Part shown: piece after piece, positions 18,900 to 30,840 of the stretch | Layout of the letters: every line of letters starts with the position of its first letter | Numbering within the stretch: the stretch's first letter is position 1 | Origin: Nipponacmea schrenckii | Lineage: Eukaryota; Mollusca; Gastropoda; Lottiidae | Length of the DNA: 64,000 bases | Assembly: GCA_030562195.1 (NCBI GenBank) | Contig: CM060199.1 | Coordinates: forward strand, 25,564,338-25,628,337 | Direction: 5' to 3' | Translations under genes and position numbers: made by a program | The notes under the pieces: generated by a model | Told to the model about the DNA's origin: nothing | What the model saw: the letters and a program-made list of their open reading frames with translations, nothing else | Databases searched by the model: none

Positions 18900-19381
18900 A
18901 TGAATTTCTTACGTTATTACGAAGGAGCGATCCCTGGCCAAAAACGCAAAAACACCACAGATCAAAATGCGGCTCGACAGAAGAAGCTAGAATCTTGGAG
19001 GGCTTACGAGGAAAAGAGAGGTGGAAGAAGTTTATGTGAAAAATGGAAGGAAGGTCGCGAATGATTGACCTTGAATTCTAACTCAGATGATATTGATATG
19101 ATGACATGTACCCATTGTAATGATCTGTACAAGGACGAAAAATCGACACCCTCAAACTTAAAAGGACAGAATTCATTCGTTACAGGCTTTAAAAATAGGA
19201 GAATTTCCACTGTAGTTGAGCATGAACAATCAAAGAGTCACATTAAAGCCTCAGATGTTTTTTGAGCGAAAACTAGAAATGCAGATGAATTTAAACAGTC
19301 ACAATCTGCTAAGGCACTGATGTCTTTAGGATCAGCAGATAGAAACCGCCTATGTAATCTATTCAGAAATGCTCATGCCAT

Positions 19382-19472
19382 AATAATAATAATAATAATA
19401 ATAAACTCTTTATTTTACATGGGTCAGAATTAGGCCCAATACACAAGGGCATGGTCCTGTCTCACATTCAGC
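19382..19472 (-). mobile_element. 5'-truncated non-LTR tail inserted in the hAT coding sequence
   Basis: Reverse complement of the (TTA)n tail at 17190-17300. CCAT flanks it at 19378-19381 and 19473-19476, a possible 4-bp target duplication. Removing one CCAT plus insert restores the reading frame across the site. Confidence 0.75.
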
Positions 19473-20869
19473 CCATTGCCAAAAAGAGAAGACCATTAAG
19501 TGATTATGTTTGGTTATGTGAAGTAGACGAGCCAAGGGATTGGAAATAGGAACTACTTATGTCAATGCCAAGGCACCCCTTAACTTTATTAAGTCTATAG
19601 CTGAGGTTGAAACTGTTTCATTTTTACAGCAATCAAACTTTTTTTTCATTTTTAATGGATGGTTCCACTGACATTAGTGGGGATGAACAAGAATCCGTTT
19701 ATGTACAGTGTTCCTATAGAGGCAGTGTCACTGAGAGATTCCTGCACATTGGATCACCACCAGGCACATGTTCAAAAGACCTACCTCAATACCTGATTAA
19801 TATTTTTGAATTAAATGGAATTGGCAGAGGTATGTTTATATATCATATGGTATATATTTCAAAGATAATACTAATGATAATAGTCGTTTCTTAACATCTT
19901 GCCATTGATCGCTTGATTCAGGAATAATGTTCATTTTTACGCTGGAGACAGATAACACTTTCAAATTAGTAAAAAAAAGATATTGTTAAGTTTCTTTCAG
20001 TTTGAAAAACTAATTCCTTAATTAATTCAAACTTTTTCTATTTACAGAGAAGCTTGTTGGCATGGGCTCAGATGGAGCAGCAAATATGGTTGGGACCAAG
20101 TCCGGGTTGTTAGCTCTGATTAAACAAGATCTTAATGGAGAGTTTTTCAATATTCATTGTTTGTCAAATAGACTTGAGCATGCATTCAGAGATTTTTAAA
20201 TTATACGACAAGCTCATGACTCTTCTAATTGGACTTTATTTCTTTTACAAAAAGGTCTTATAACAACAAAAAAGCACTGTTGAACACATTCGCAGCACTA
20301 GAGTTAAAAGGAATTTTACCACCCAAAATTACTGGTACTCGATGGTTGCCGCATCTTTCAAGAGGATTAGTTTCAGTCATACGCAATTTTACAGCATATG
20401 AAGCACACCTTAGCACACAAAAGTACATCAGATGTAATTTCTGACCTTAAGCCTAGGTAAATAATTTCATTATCATATTTATAGGCTGCATTTTGTAGTT
20501 TATGGAGAGGCTAATGAATAGAATTACTGATCTAGAAATACTTATTTTCAACATTATTATAACTGTAGAACATCATTTTAGTGATATTACATTTATATTT
20601 TAAACTTGAAACATTTATTTCCCAGAGAAGATGCAAATCTTTCTGAAGTTTTAAAGAGAGGTATGTACGAAGGCACTTCTTTGAGGCATGTGGGTAGCAG
20701 TTCAAATTATATGGAAGACATATTATCAGGAGTGGTTAAGGCAATGAATGAGCGATTTAATTTAAATCCAGATGAAGACACTCTCATAAATTGTACAAGA
20801 ATTCTTGATTTAAAATCTTGGCCAATTGAAGATGCTACATTTGGAGGTTATAACTGTTGAAATTTTTTG

Positions 20870-21450
20870 TTGAATTTGTTAAAAACTTTTAACATTTTGG
20901 TTTCAGGATATGTTGTTATTTATTGTTTATTGGTGTTGGTTTTTTAGTTATTACTGAAGAAAACAAAATTTTATATAAATCAATAAAATATATTTATATT
21001 TTTAGTGAATTAAATTAGATGTTAGTCACACAATACAATGAAACATTAAAATCTTAGTGTCTGACACTAGTTGTTTTAAAGTGTATGTCTGGTAAAATAG
21101 AAATTTTAATATTTTGGGATTTTTTTTGGTAATAAAGAGATCATCTTTGTATGGGAATATTATAAAAGACACTTGTCTGCTGCAAATAATAAATTCGAGG
21201 TTAATGATACAGTGCTTGAATGGATGTTGTTGAAAAAGTTTCTCAGAAACAGGTACAAATATTTCTCTTTTAATTCAATTTATCAGAATGTATACTAAGC
21301 ATTTGAAAATGATACTTCCTCTTCTTCAAAGAAATAACAAAATATGAATTCTCAACTCGTCAGTGGACTTGATCTGGGACAATTTGTATTTTTCACTCTA
21401 AGAGGAAGCATTCCTTTTATCACTATAGAAAATCATTAATCACTATATTG
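20870..21450. other. Probable intron sequence of the hAT gene
   Basis: AT-rich, no coding signal apart from a short stretch near 21140-21255 with EYYKRHLSAANN-like reading that may be a small exon. Confidence 0.35.
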
Positions 21451-21840
21451 CAATTTATCTTTTTCAGATCTGATAAGCTCTGTACTATGGAATGGTCTGC
21501 TGTTCTGCCAAATCTTGATAATGATTTTCAGAATATCATCAATGTAATAGACCTACTGCTAAGTTTCCCCCCAACAAGTGTTTCATGTGAAACGTCATTT
21601 AGTCAGATGAAGTTGATTAAAACAACAATGAGATCTAGCATGTCCAGTAAAACTTTAAATAGTTTTCTAACTGTAAAGCTTAACTCTCCTGAAATTAAAA
21701 ATTTTAATGCAGAGGATTTTGTTGAACATTGGCTGGTAAATTTATTATCATGTTACATTTTTCATTGTTTATTATTACCACCACTTAAAAAATGTGTTTT
21801 ACTGTTGTGAGTCAAATCAATCATATTAATTGATGTTTCT

Positions 21841-22200
21841 GATAAATAAAGCATTTATTTCAAGTCAATAAACCGTATGATGACGTAAAAAGGCTTCGGA
21901 AATCCATTTGACTCTAAACTGCTTTAAAAACACTAAACTCCATGTTTGATCACGTAACCAAGTGACATTATGTTGTTTAAACTGTATCAGAATTAATTTA
22001 TTTTTTACATTTTGATCTTTCAATCATTGTGGAAAAGTTGTATTAGTATTTTCAAAATCTGTGCTAGGTCAAATGCGAAAAAAAAAATTCTTGCACTTGT
22101 TTGTTGTGGAAATATTTTATCATTATTTATCAATCTTTGAAGATGGATTTTGAAGGGTAGACCAATGTAAACTTTTCTGAGCTCAAGTCATACAAACAAC
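21841..22200. other. No recognised feature
   Basis: AT-rich spacer between the hAT gene and the minus-strand remnant. Nothing coding is seen. Confidence 0.4.
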
Positions 22201-22216
22201 GGGTAGAGACTCCAGT

Positions 22217-22680
22217 TTATATACGAACCCCAGCTATTTCAATCAATAGGTTTATTGTAAAAAAAACAACCCTGTATTTATAACCTTCATTATTTTGAAA
22301 TTTTGTGATATTGATCAAATTGTTAACAGTAGTTCTAACTGCCGCCAGGTCGTCATTAGCTTGTACATTATCTTGTTGAGATTGTATTTCCCAATCTCCC
22401 GTATCCATCCCGATGCCGTTGTATAATTTGTGGGAAAAAGAAGAGTTTTCAACATAGTGTCAAACTTACCTGGGTGTCTTTAATTTTGAAATCACAGCGG
22501 AAGTAAGCGTCGGATAGAAGTAACCAATTAGACAACGAATTGATTTCAGATGTTACCCTACCTCCGTCATTAAACTGAGATTTCGACCCAACAGTTTCTT
22601 ATTGAATGTATATTCTACTGGTTCATAAAGTTGAAAGATCGGGTCAAGTTTTGCCATTTTTACATAACAGGATTTAGGCC
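22217..22680 (-). pseudogene. Possible capsid-like protein remnant
   Basis: Minus-strand pieces read LDPIFQLYEPVEYTFN (about 22655-22607), then DGGRVTSEINSLSNWLLLSDAYFRCDFKIKDTQ-type sequence in another frame (about 22565-22470; quoted pieces: NWLLLSDAYFRCDFKI). A further open frame (22408-22217) starts MDTGDWEIQSQQD. A strand pattern N-W-x-L-S-x-A-Y-x-x-x-x-x-K-I is common near the N-terminus of jelly-roll capsid proteins of virus-like elements. A GTAAGT follows the KDTQ segment. I cannot assign a family; this is a guess from pattern and from the small protein upstream. Confidence 0.3.
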
Positions 22681-22756
22681 TTATCCCAACACCTTAAATC
22701 CTTTTCCGTGCTTCGCATTATGCCTGAGTTCTCTAATTTTGTGCAATTCATCTAAT

Positions 22757-22969
22757 TCATTTTTTTTGTTGGACAGATTTAGATATGGCCCTCGCAGCCT
22801 GCCCGACTAACGATATCGCTTTGGCACCCGAGGATATATGGTCTTTGTTTTTAGTTACAAAGGATGTAACCTTTGGTATAAGGGACATCAATCCAGAGAA
22901 GAAACCATCGCCAGTGTACCCGTCTTCATTAGCCCATAAGGTGCAGAAGAGTAGGACGTAAAACTCCAT
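22757..22969 (-). CDS. 70-aa protein with Gly/hydrophobic start, pVI-like in layout
   Basis: The ORF has a hydrophobic start (MEFYVLLFCTLW). GDGFFSGLMSLIPKVTSF and a basic Ala/Ser/Lys-rich tail follow. The G-F-F-S-G-L-M segment resembles GSGFLSGLM in the pVI-like protein of the Polinton at 9.3 kb. It lies just upstream, on the same strand, of the capsid-like remnant, the same order as minor then major virion genes. The true start could be at the internal YTGDG segment. Low confidence in function, moderate that it was coding. Confidence 0.35.
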   Translation of the reverse strand: MEFYVLLFCTLWANEDGYTGDGFFSGLMSLIPKVTSFVTKNKDHISSGAKAISLVGQAARAISKSVQQKK

Positions 22970-23169
22970 TCATTTCATTTCATTTATCGCCAGTGTAATT
23001 GAACTTTTTCTCTTCATGCTTTAAAATCAATCCCATATTTTTAATATAGTAGATTTGATAAAAGAAATACAACAAAACAATTTTATTACAAGTATAAATA
23101 CATCAAGTTTCCATAATCAATACAACATCATTAATAGTTCAACTCATAGTTACGGATGTTGATATTAGG

Positions 23170-23495
23170 TTGTTATTCAAATGCGCAGTCTCAGAGGAAT
23201 AGTATTCCTCTTTTATGTTAATAAGCTACTCTAATACACAGTCTCAAACCAATACTCCAATGCGCAGTCTCAGAGGAATGATATTCCTATTTAATGTCAA
23301 TAAGCTACCCCAGTGCGCAGTCTCAGAGTAATGGTATTCCTCTTTTATGTTAATAAGCTACTCTAATACACAGTCTCAAACCAATACTCCAATGCGCAGT
23401 CTCAGATGCGCAGTCTCAGAGGAATGATATTACTATTTAATGTTAATAAGCTACTCCAGTGCGCAGTCTCAGAGGAATGATATTCCTTTTCTATA
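23170..23495 (+). repeat. Tandem repeat with TGCGCAGTCTCAGAGGAATG units
   Basis: AATGCGCAGTCTCAGAGG, ATTCCTCTTTTATGTTAATAAG and CTACTCTAATACACAGTCTC recur in alternating blocks. There are about six copies of GCGCAGTCTCAGA, with unit about 65-70 bp grouping into about 130-bp higher units. The array ends at CTATATAAATAAG. It lies about 200 bp upstream of the minus-strand ORF at 22969. Confidence 0.7.
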
Positions 23496-23499
23496 TAAA

Positions 23500-24117
23500 T
23501 AAGATCACATGATATATTACACATATATCTGAGTCAATACTGTATTATTGATTATTCATAACATCTGGTGGAATACTTGCCACGTAACCTGAAACATAAA
23601 ATGGAGAATTTAGTATTAAATATTTTACACACTCACCTCTTAAATAATAAACAGACTCTCGAACTGTATTAGATAAGATTCACAAATATTTTCAAATCAC
23701 ATTAGTTTCCAAAACGTTACTTCTTCAGAATTATTTTGAAACATTGTTAGATTTTGTTTTAATTTTACAATTGACAAACTTACGAAATTTTTAAATAATT
23801 AAACTATTGATATTAAATATAGATATTACATACCTGGATTGGATTATAGTCAAATATAATTCTGTTAATCTCTTATCCAAAAAATATTAAACCGAGAGGC
23901 TTCAAAATGAGTTGGCAAGTAACATGTGTGAAAGATTACTACGCAGTAAATAAAGTTCGAGAATATTCTTGAATGTTTATTGTTAAAGAGAATATTGATT
24001 AAACAATAATGTAGCTGACGAATTTGTTCATAATATTTCATGAAGTTTAAAGTAAATGTTTATTAAAGACATTTTTGGTGAAGTATTTTATTAAGAAAGG
24101 AGGGTGGGTGGGCAAAT
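23500..24117. other. No recognised feature
   Basis: AT-rich, non-coding. Confidence 0.4.
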
Positions 24118-24208
24118 AGTAGTATTAGAGCTTACAGATATCCGGTAGCTCGGAGCGGAGCGGAGCGAAGCGGAGAGTTGCCGGATAACTGTAAGCTCTA
24201 ATACTACT
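24118..24208. repeat. Long hairpin with GGAGC repeats in the loop
   Basis: Arms of 34 nt (24118-24151 and about 24175-24208) pair at about 31 positions and begin and end with AGTAGTATTAGAGCTTACAG. The loop is a CGGAG tandem. It sits exactly at the 5' junction of the LINE fragment that starts at 24209. Confidence 0.75.
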
Positions 24209-25570
24209 TCTGTACGTCGAGGCTAACGAACCCTCATTGTACGGCAGACGTGACAGACTTTCATTGCAGTTTGCTATTAAAATATCATCTTTGCCCTTCC
24301 ACCCGGCTCACCGCCCCGTATTTAATCCTTTTTTAGCATTTGTACGAGGCAAACCCTCATGCAATTTCTTCTTTTGGAGTCCGCATTCAACCCCTTATGT
24401 CAGCGGCTGGCCTCAGCCATGGGCCTCAGCCATGACAGTATTGCGGACTTCATAATGACCACAACTCCACCGTGGTCAATTGCTCCACTTTAGATAGACT
24501 TTAGTCTCTCGAGCAATAAGAAGTCACAGACAAGCTCCATTGTCTTTAATTCTAAATTACTCAAATTAAGGTCTAAATATGGGGATTATGCTTCTTTTTA
24601 TACAGATGGGTCCAAGGATGGTGATAAAGTAGCAGCCTGTTTGTATCTCTTCCATCAGCAGCCTCTATTTTTTACTCAGAACTCGTTGTAATTTTACAGG
24701 CACTCGAGTTCTTTCAATCTTCATTAAAAAATGTATTATCTATTCTGATTCTCTGTCCGCAATACAAGCTATTCACAACATCCAATAATCCGAGATATTT
24801 ACAAGCTCTCTGGGCCGAAAAAGACCATTGTCCTTTGTTGGCTCCCCGGTCACATGGACATTCGGGGGAATGACCGGGCAGGTGCGGCGGCTAAGGCTGA
24901 TTTGTCACTGCCGGTCTCCCCCTTTTCCTTGCCCTACATCGACTTTAAGTCTGTAATAAGGATTTTTATTTTGCAACGATGGCAGCAAAAATGGGATGCT
25001 GCAGATACAAACAAACTATCATGCTATCAAACCTGTCTTGGGGGACTGGCCATCCTCCTATTGTGCCAACAGGAGAAATGAAGTTGTTTTGTATCGCTCT
25101 CGTCTTGGACATACTCACCTTACCAACTGTTACCTGCTCAAGCGAGAGCCTCAACCAGTCTGTGAGCACTGCCAGGTTCGCCTGACTGTGAAACGCATTC
25201 TGATTGAGTGCACGCATTTCAAACATATAATATCGCAGCACTACCATGCTAGATCTTTGTTTCAGCTGTTGGCGCAACCTTCTCTAAATGAGAAGGTTGT
25301 CGCGTTTTTAAAAGAGACTAATCTGTATTTTATATTTTAAATCCTTAATTTTGTGTTCTAGTTTAGTTTTGCTATTTTGTTTTTAGCCCATTTTGGGTTA
25401 CAATCATTCTTTGATATTGTTTTTAGCATTGTTTTGTCGCCCTTTTGGGGTTTCTGTAATAATTTTTATTTTAATGTATTTTTAAATTTTTGTTTTTGTT
25501 TTATATCGTATTCAGGTGCTATATATCCCGTTTTGGTTCTGATGCACTTTAATACATTTCATTTCATGTT
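24209..25570 (+). mobile_element. 5'-truncated non-LTR retrotransposon (RT end, RNase H, zinc knuckle, 3' UTR)
   Basis: It is a second copy of the element at 61.1-64.0 kb. Reading frames broken by shifts encode the post-RT region (RRDRLSLQFAIKISSLPFHPAHRPVF, here cited only in part: HPAHRPVF). RNase H pieces (LVVILQALEFF-like; FYTDGSKDG; CWLPGHMDIRGNDRAGAAAKA) and the C-terminal CEHCQ knuckle region follow to a stop at 25338-25340. The 3' UTR ends in TTTAATACATTTCATTTC near 25566, the same terminus as in the other copy. RNase H activity is impossible because the domain is frameshifted. Confidence 0.85.
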
Positions 25571-25669
25571 CATTTCCACATAATTTTGATAAAAGTAATT
25601 GTTATCCATATGATTTATGTCTGTCTGACATTCTATGTTTATATCACAACTAATATTTCCATAATTTGA

Positions 25670-26160
25670 TTTCACATGTGGGTCGCTCAAGATTTAGGTG
25701 GTCCTAGAAGAGAATTTTACTCTTGTATTACAGGGTATAAAAGAGAAATATTTTGAACCTTTAAAGAATGGATGATTGCTGACTATAAATTCATAGGGAA
25801 ATATTTGGTATGTAAATGTGTATGTATTTTTCTGATATGACCAATTCTAGAATTTCAGTTTTACCAGTTTATAGGTGGTAGACTGGTAAACCTAACATTT
25901 GTAGGGTTTATTGAAAAATTATATTTCAATACCTATGCTCAATCCATTGAAAATTTGACACGTTTTTATTATTTTGCCTTGTTTTTCTTTATTGTATAGC
26001 CTTATGTGTTCTTCAAAATGGGCCATTACCAAGAATTGTGGGTGTTGAATTTACACAGGAACTTTTTAATGGAATGCCATCATCCAGTAAAATAATACAG
26101 CAATTGCGCCGAGGACTTAATTCCCTTGGGCTAACTGCAATAAGAACATTTTAAAAGTTA
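25670..26160 (+). pseudogene. HECT ubiquitin-ligase (G2E3-like) fragment in two exon-like blocks
   Basis: The first block (about 25676-25755) reads WVAQDLGGPRREFYSC. The second (about 25999-26154) reads NGPLPRIVGVEFTQELFNG and continues to an Arg/Leu-rich segment. D-x-G-G-x-R-R-E-F followed by G-G/N-G-P-x-P is the pattern at the start of the HECT domain of G2/M-specific E3 ligase-like proteins, which are abundant in mollusc genomes. The catalytic Cys region is not present. It is either an exon pair of a longer gene or a decayed copy. Confidence 0.5.
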
Positions 26161-27734
26161 CTCTAAAAGGGAAGGAAAGTTTCTAGTAACACTACTGACA
26201 AGTAGTATCACAGGTCTGTTGTAAACAGGAAGGTGGGCATAGTTGGCTATTTTTAACATTCTAAGAACAAAGTTCACCATCTATTTCTCTTAAAAATGTC
26301 TTCTTCAGAACAGTCTGTTTCATTGTTTAAAATATCAGACCCAACACATACAGTGTTAACTCTGATTGGATCAAAATTCAAACGAACCAATTAAAAGTTC
26401 AAAATTTCAAACCAGCAAAATCTGAACTGAACTATCTGAGCACAAATCACTACCATCCAATCCTTGTCCACTACAGTGAGTCTTATCTGAACACTTTTCT
26501 CCCACACTATTGTTTCAACATATTCAAATCTTTACCTTAGCAGTGCAGGGAGTTTAAACCGCCATTAAGGATATCAACAAGAAATAAGTTAAATGGAGAT
26601 ATTTTGGTAAGTATTATTTAGTAAAGGGTCGTTTTGTTTTATATTTACTGGTTTTCATTTTTTAGTAAACAATTTTTATATTTCTTTCCATGTCGACACA
26701 ATTGGAGCAAAACAGGAAGACTACGAAGAAGATCTAGAGGATAATTCAAGCTAAAAAAGGGGAAAATAATTAATGAAAATAAGCTTCAATTGGGAATTGT
26801 AAGTGCTGTTTTATTTTAAATCTGTGAGGAATATACTAATGGGATTAAAATGTCTTTTTCTGTTGCTTTTTTAAAAGAAATATAGGCTATTTTTTTTAAA
26901 GGAAATTTAAGCTTTACAATTGCTGACATACATCAGAATTTGGAAAGTATATTTTTATATCAAGTGATTTTAATTTCAATACCAGATGGAAACGACGTCA
27001 TCTACATTAGTACCAACCAACTGTTTTTAACCAAGATCTTTTGAACGTAAACTGTATCATCCAGTAAACAGAAATCCTCATTGTAGAGAACTAGAGTCAG
27101 GTAAGAAGTGATATTCTTTTTTTTTGTTTGGAATAATAACACAATATACATTTTCAAATAAACCAATAAACTCATTTTTCAGTGTTAACAATCATTAAGA
27201 AAACAATATACACTCTCATCAGTACAGAAAAATTTGCACTAAAAATAATTATACAATATACTTTATAATGCTAATGCCTGTTTCAGTACTTCAGGGAGTT
27301 GTCTAGGTGTCAGTTTTAAACCTCAAATACCTAAAGCACATTTTTTAAATCCAGACAGACAGGAAGGTAATTGTGGTTCTACTACTACTACAATGGCCCT
27401 TACAATTGTTAGAAGCATGCGCGAGTTTATTTCAGCTAGAATTCATGACTTTCGTACAGAACGCATAGGCAGAAAATAAGGCATTTTTGTCCACCTTTTC
27501 CTTCTAAAAGCTTTAAATCATCTTAAGAAGAACGTTTGTAGCTTACATGATTATTATTATAATTTATTTCCTACGTAACCTACACAATTTTATTCTGTTA
27601 TACATAATCAACAGGACGCGTATTTTAATAACTTAGTAAAAGATGATTCATTTGGCTTGAGCACTGCCTCTTGTCTGTAAGATATCTAAGATATGAGTTA
27701 ACAAATCTAGTTTCAAAGTAGTTTTCTTCCAGAT
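26161..27734. other. No recognised feature
   Basis: AT-rich intergenic DNA. No coding stretch or clear repeat was recognised on either strand. Confidence 0.4.
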
Positions 27735-27965
27735 TATCAGTCAATACCATAGTTTTAGAAGTAAATAGCAGTTTTGCATGTTAATACCATAGTTTTGTAG
27801 GTTTATACCATAGTTTAAGAGATAATATCGTAATCTTGGAAGTTAATACTATAGTTTTCTAAGTAAATATCATAGTTTATCAGCTGAAACCATCGTTTCT
27901 AGGTTAACTCCTTTGTTTGTCAGTGGACTTTTTAGTTTCTCAGTTGATACCATAGTTTCAAGAAT
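27735..27965 (+). repeat. Degenerate ~27-bp minisatellite
   Basis: ATACCATAGTTTT and variants recur about every 25-30 bp (about ten times), joined by AAGTTAAT/AAGTAAAT. Confidence 0.65.
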
Positions 27966-28944
27966 TTCTCGTTTTGTATAAAAGTTCTTAATTTAGCTCT
28001 TAAATAATGGTTCCTAGAAATTAGAAATAAGTAACCCCGTGCTTGTTGCTTTTGAAAAGGACTGGGTTTGTGAATTCTTACAATTTGGTTCTTGAAAATA
28101 AATTAATAAAATATTAATAATTTTTGGTGTGTTGTTTTATATCATACTGGTTTGGTAGATGGTTCATTTCTGTGTAAAACATTGAAGGCCTTTCTTTTTA
28201 TGTTGTAAGCCGAATTATTTCTTTGGCTCAAATTTATGAAAACTTCACGTCGAAATCTAACCAAATGTGTCCCTGAACATTTTTAAAAGTTGTAACATAA
28301 AAAATCTAATAGTTAAGTAATTATATAAAAGTTTAAGCAAATATCTTAGATCTGTATTGTTTTTGTTAGACTTAAGAAATCCACTGAAAAGATTTAAGCG
28401 AAATAAACGTGTAATTAAGAATTAGTACTTTCCATTTATCATTAACCCTTTTAAAAAAAAAATATTTTGATCAAGTAGATACAATTAAGTAGGATGTTCA
28501 AGAAATATATTAGTTTTTGTTTTAAAATATTAACCCTTTTAATTTAACTTTAACGACATATTTTTTGCATTCTGTCGTCCCTGTGATAGAATGGAATGAA
28601 AATAATGAGGATAGTTTATATTTTACAATAGTAGAAATTGGGATACAACAGAGTTACTCCTTTGATTTCCAACATATAACAAAGGTTTACATTTTGTCTT
28701 GAAGAATTTCAATTTATTTCAGATTTAATAAGAGATTTTATGTTATTGAGCTGACTGTATCTAAGAATCATACCTTTAGAACTGAATAGGTTTAGATGTA
28801 GTTGACGTTTAGCTTTAGGAGAAAGTATTACACAATCCTAATTTAATCACACACAAAAACAATCAAAAAACCTTATTAATTAGCATCATTGCTCATTGCT
28901 GAAAAACAAAGTTTTAAAAATAAATATATCCAAATATATACCTT
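27966..28944. other. No recognised feature
   Basis: AT-rich, non-coding; no repeat partner seen. Confidence 0.4.
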
Positions 28945-29515
28945 TGATCATTGATCACGAAGGGAAGAAAGTAGATTCTGGTTGAGATTAAACCAGGCAG
29001 GTGTGTGGACTAGGTCTTAGTCTACGATATCTAGGACAGTCTATAAGGATCATAAAATAACAATAAAGAAGCCCAAAGAGGCAAAGGAGCTAAGTCATCG
29101 AGCTCCGAATCTTGGCATCTAGAGATGGTCTATAAGACCTTCTGGCCTTGATCTTTGAAGTAAGCAACATCGTTTATTGCTAGTAAGCAATTGGTTCTAC
29201 TACCAAGGACTTGGTCCTAAAAGCTGAACATCACCCTTAAAGTTCTGCCTTTAACGCAGTTATGAAAGCTGAGCTACTTCAAATCATAGTTGACCCCATC
29301 TAATCCCTCTGTATTCGTGTTCGAAATGAAAATTATAATCACCAAGTTGTTATTAGAAGTCCTTTTCTAAATTTTCAGAATGAAAAAGACAGGACTGGCA
29401 ACTTGGTTTATATCTTGAATGTCTTCCCTTCATTTGGTTACATATTATTTTTTAAAATTGTATCATTTATTTTGGCGTTTTGAACAATAAATGCTGCTAC
29501 TGTATTAAAAAAGGT
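28945..29515 (+). repeat. Dispersed repeat, long copy
   Basis: The segment beginning TTTGATCATTGATCACGAAGG, with GGTTGAGATTAAACCAGGCA, is repeated at 30048. The end of the unit (TTTGGTTACAtATTAT onward, 29437-29515) is also repeated at 30238-30316, while the middle about 300 bp is missing there. Confidence 0.7.
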
Positions 29516-30047
29516 TTTGTGCAATGCTTCATGAAATTATACAAGTCACTACATGATCCTCTGGTACTTTAAAGGGTGTTTCTCAGAGAAATCTAGTCTC
29601 AGACACATTAATTTAATTGATTCCGTTTTACAAGACAAAGTAAAAATATTTACCTTTATCGTTGTTGTATAAATGAACATCTGAGGACTGATTCTAGTCT
29701 GTCACAATTTCTAGCGTAAAGATACTGTCTTTCTCATTATTATTAACTTTTATTTCATTCAAACACAGGTAGAAGATAGAAAAGTTAAGGAATGAATACG
29801 AATCCAGTTTTTTTTTGTACATGTATTATATTTTCCACCAAAAGAAATTACATTATATAGTTAAAATTTAGATCCTCACCTCACCATTTATTGAGATAAT
29901 TGATAAGAAATAAACCTCACATCCAAACAAATGTCTAAAATCAAGGCAATAAATCAGTTTATTTGTATATTTTTAGGTAATATATTTTAGATAGAAATAC
30001 CAACAAATCTAATGACTGGTTTATTTTTGGAAAACTTGAAAGTAACT
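29516..30047. other. No recognised feature
   Basis: AT-rich spacer between the two repeat copies. Confidence 0.4.
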
Positions 30048-30316
30048 TTTGATCATTGATCACGAAGGAAAAAAGTCGAATCTGGTTGAGATTAAACCAG
30101 GCAGGTGTGTGGACTAGGTCTTAGTCTACGATATCTAGGAGAGTCTATAAGGATCATAAAATAACAATAAAGAAGCCCAAACGAGGCATAGGAGCTAAGT
30201 CAACAAGCTCCGGGTCTTGTTATCTAAAGATATCTATCATTTGGTTACAAATTATCTTTTAAAATATATATCATTTAAATTGGCGATAGGAATAATAAAG
30301 GTTGTTACGGTATTAA
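30048..30316 (+). repeat. Dispersed repeat, short copy with internal deletion
   Basis: Direct repeat of 28945-29130 joined to a copy of 29437-29515. Confidence 0.7.
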
Positions 30317-30439
30317 CAAGGGGCTTCATGATTTATGAAATTTACGTAAGTTTTTAAAATAGTTTTGGTGTACCGGTATAACAATTAATGGTAGGCTTTT
30401 TTAAGTTAAAAGATAAGTCAAGGGACGCATTTCTGAAGG

Positions 30440-30840
30440 TTTTGGTACATGGTATTCATAAAATGAAGTAAACAATCGACCTACGAAAAAAAAGTAATAA
30501 ATTTTATTTTCTGAAAACTGAGATGTTTACCGCCTTCTTATGAAGTTACAATGAACGATCTTTGCTCAATACCAAATACGACCAAGGTTTTGAACACTGA
30601 TAGCACTAAACCATTTACCCCTTGTTTATTCAAAGCTAAGTTTGGTACATGGTATTCATAAATTGAAGTAAACAAGTGTTCGACCTACGAAAAAGAATGC
30701 TAAATTTTATTTCTGAAAATTGAGACTTTTATCGCCTTATGGATTTACAATGAACGATCTTTGATCAATACCAAATACGGCCAAGGTTGAACAATGATAG
30801 CACTATAAACCATTTTCTCCTTGTTTATTAAAAGCTAAGG
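30440..30840 (+). repeat. Tandem duplication, unit about 200 bp
   Basis: TTTGGTACATGGTATTCATAA, CAATGAACGATCTTTG and CTTGTTTATT-AAAGCTAAG occur in the same order from 30440 and again from 30640, with small indels. Confidence 0.8.

Larger units (their letters stand above)
18900..21740 (+). pseudogene. hAT-family transposase-like gene (ZBED/ZNF862 type), with introns and stops
   Basis: Exon-like blocks in order: a basic start from 18900; a zinc finger CTHCNDLY...HEQSKSHIKA (19093-19246); LMDGSTDISGDEQES (19653-19700); MGSDGAANMVGTKSGLLAL with an HC pair (20058-20170); ITGTRWLPHLSRGL (20325-20370); and a C-terminal dimerisation block PPTSVSCETSFSQMKLIK to about 21740. This is the order of KIAA1586/ZNF862-like hAT proteins. 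AT-rich gaps of 200-600 bp look like introns. In-frame TGA stops follow GRE (near 19063) and DVF (near 19263), and a retroelement tail interrupts the frame at 19382, so the gene is dead. Confidence 0.8.

Noticed and set aside
23170..23495. CRISPR-like array
   Set aside because: Direct repeats are imperfect and contiguous, without unique spacers of constant length, and the genome is eukaryotic.
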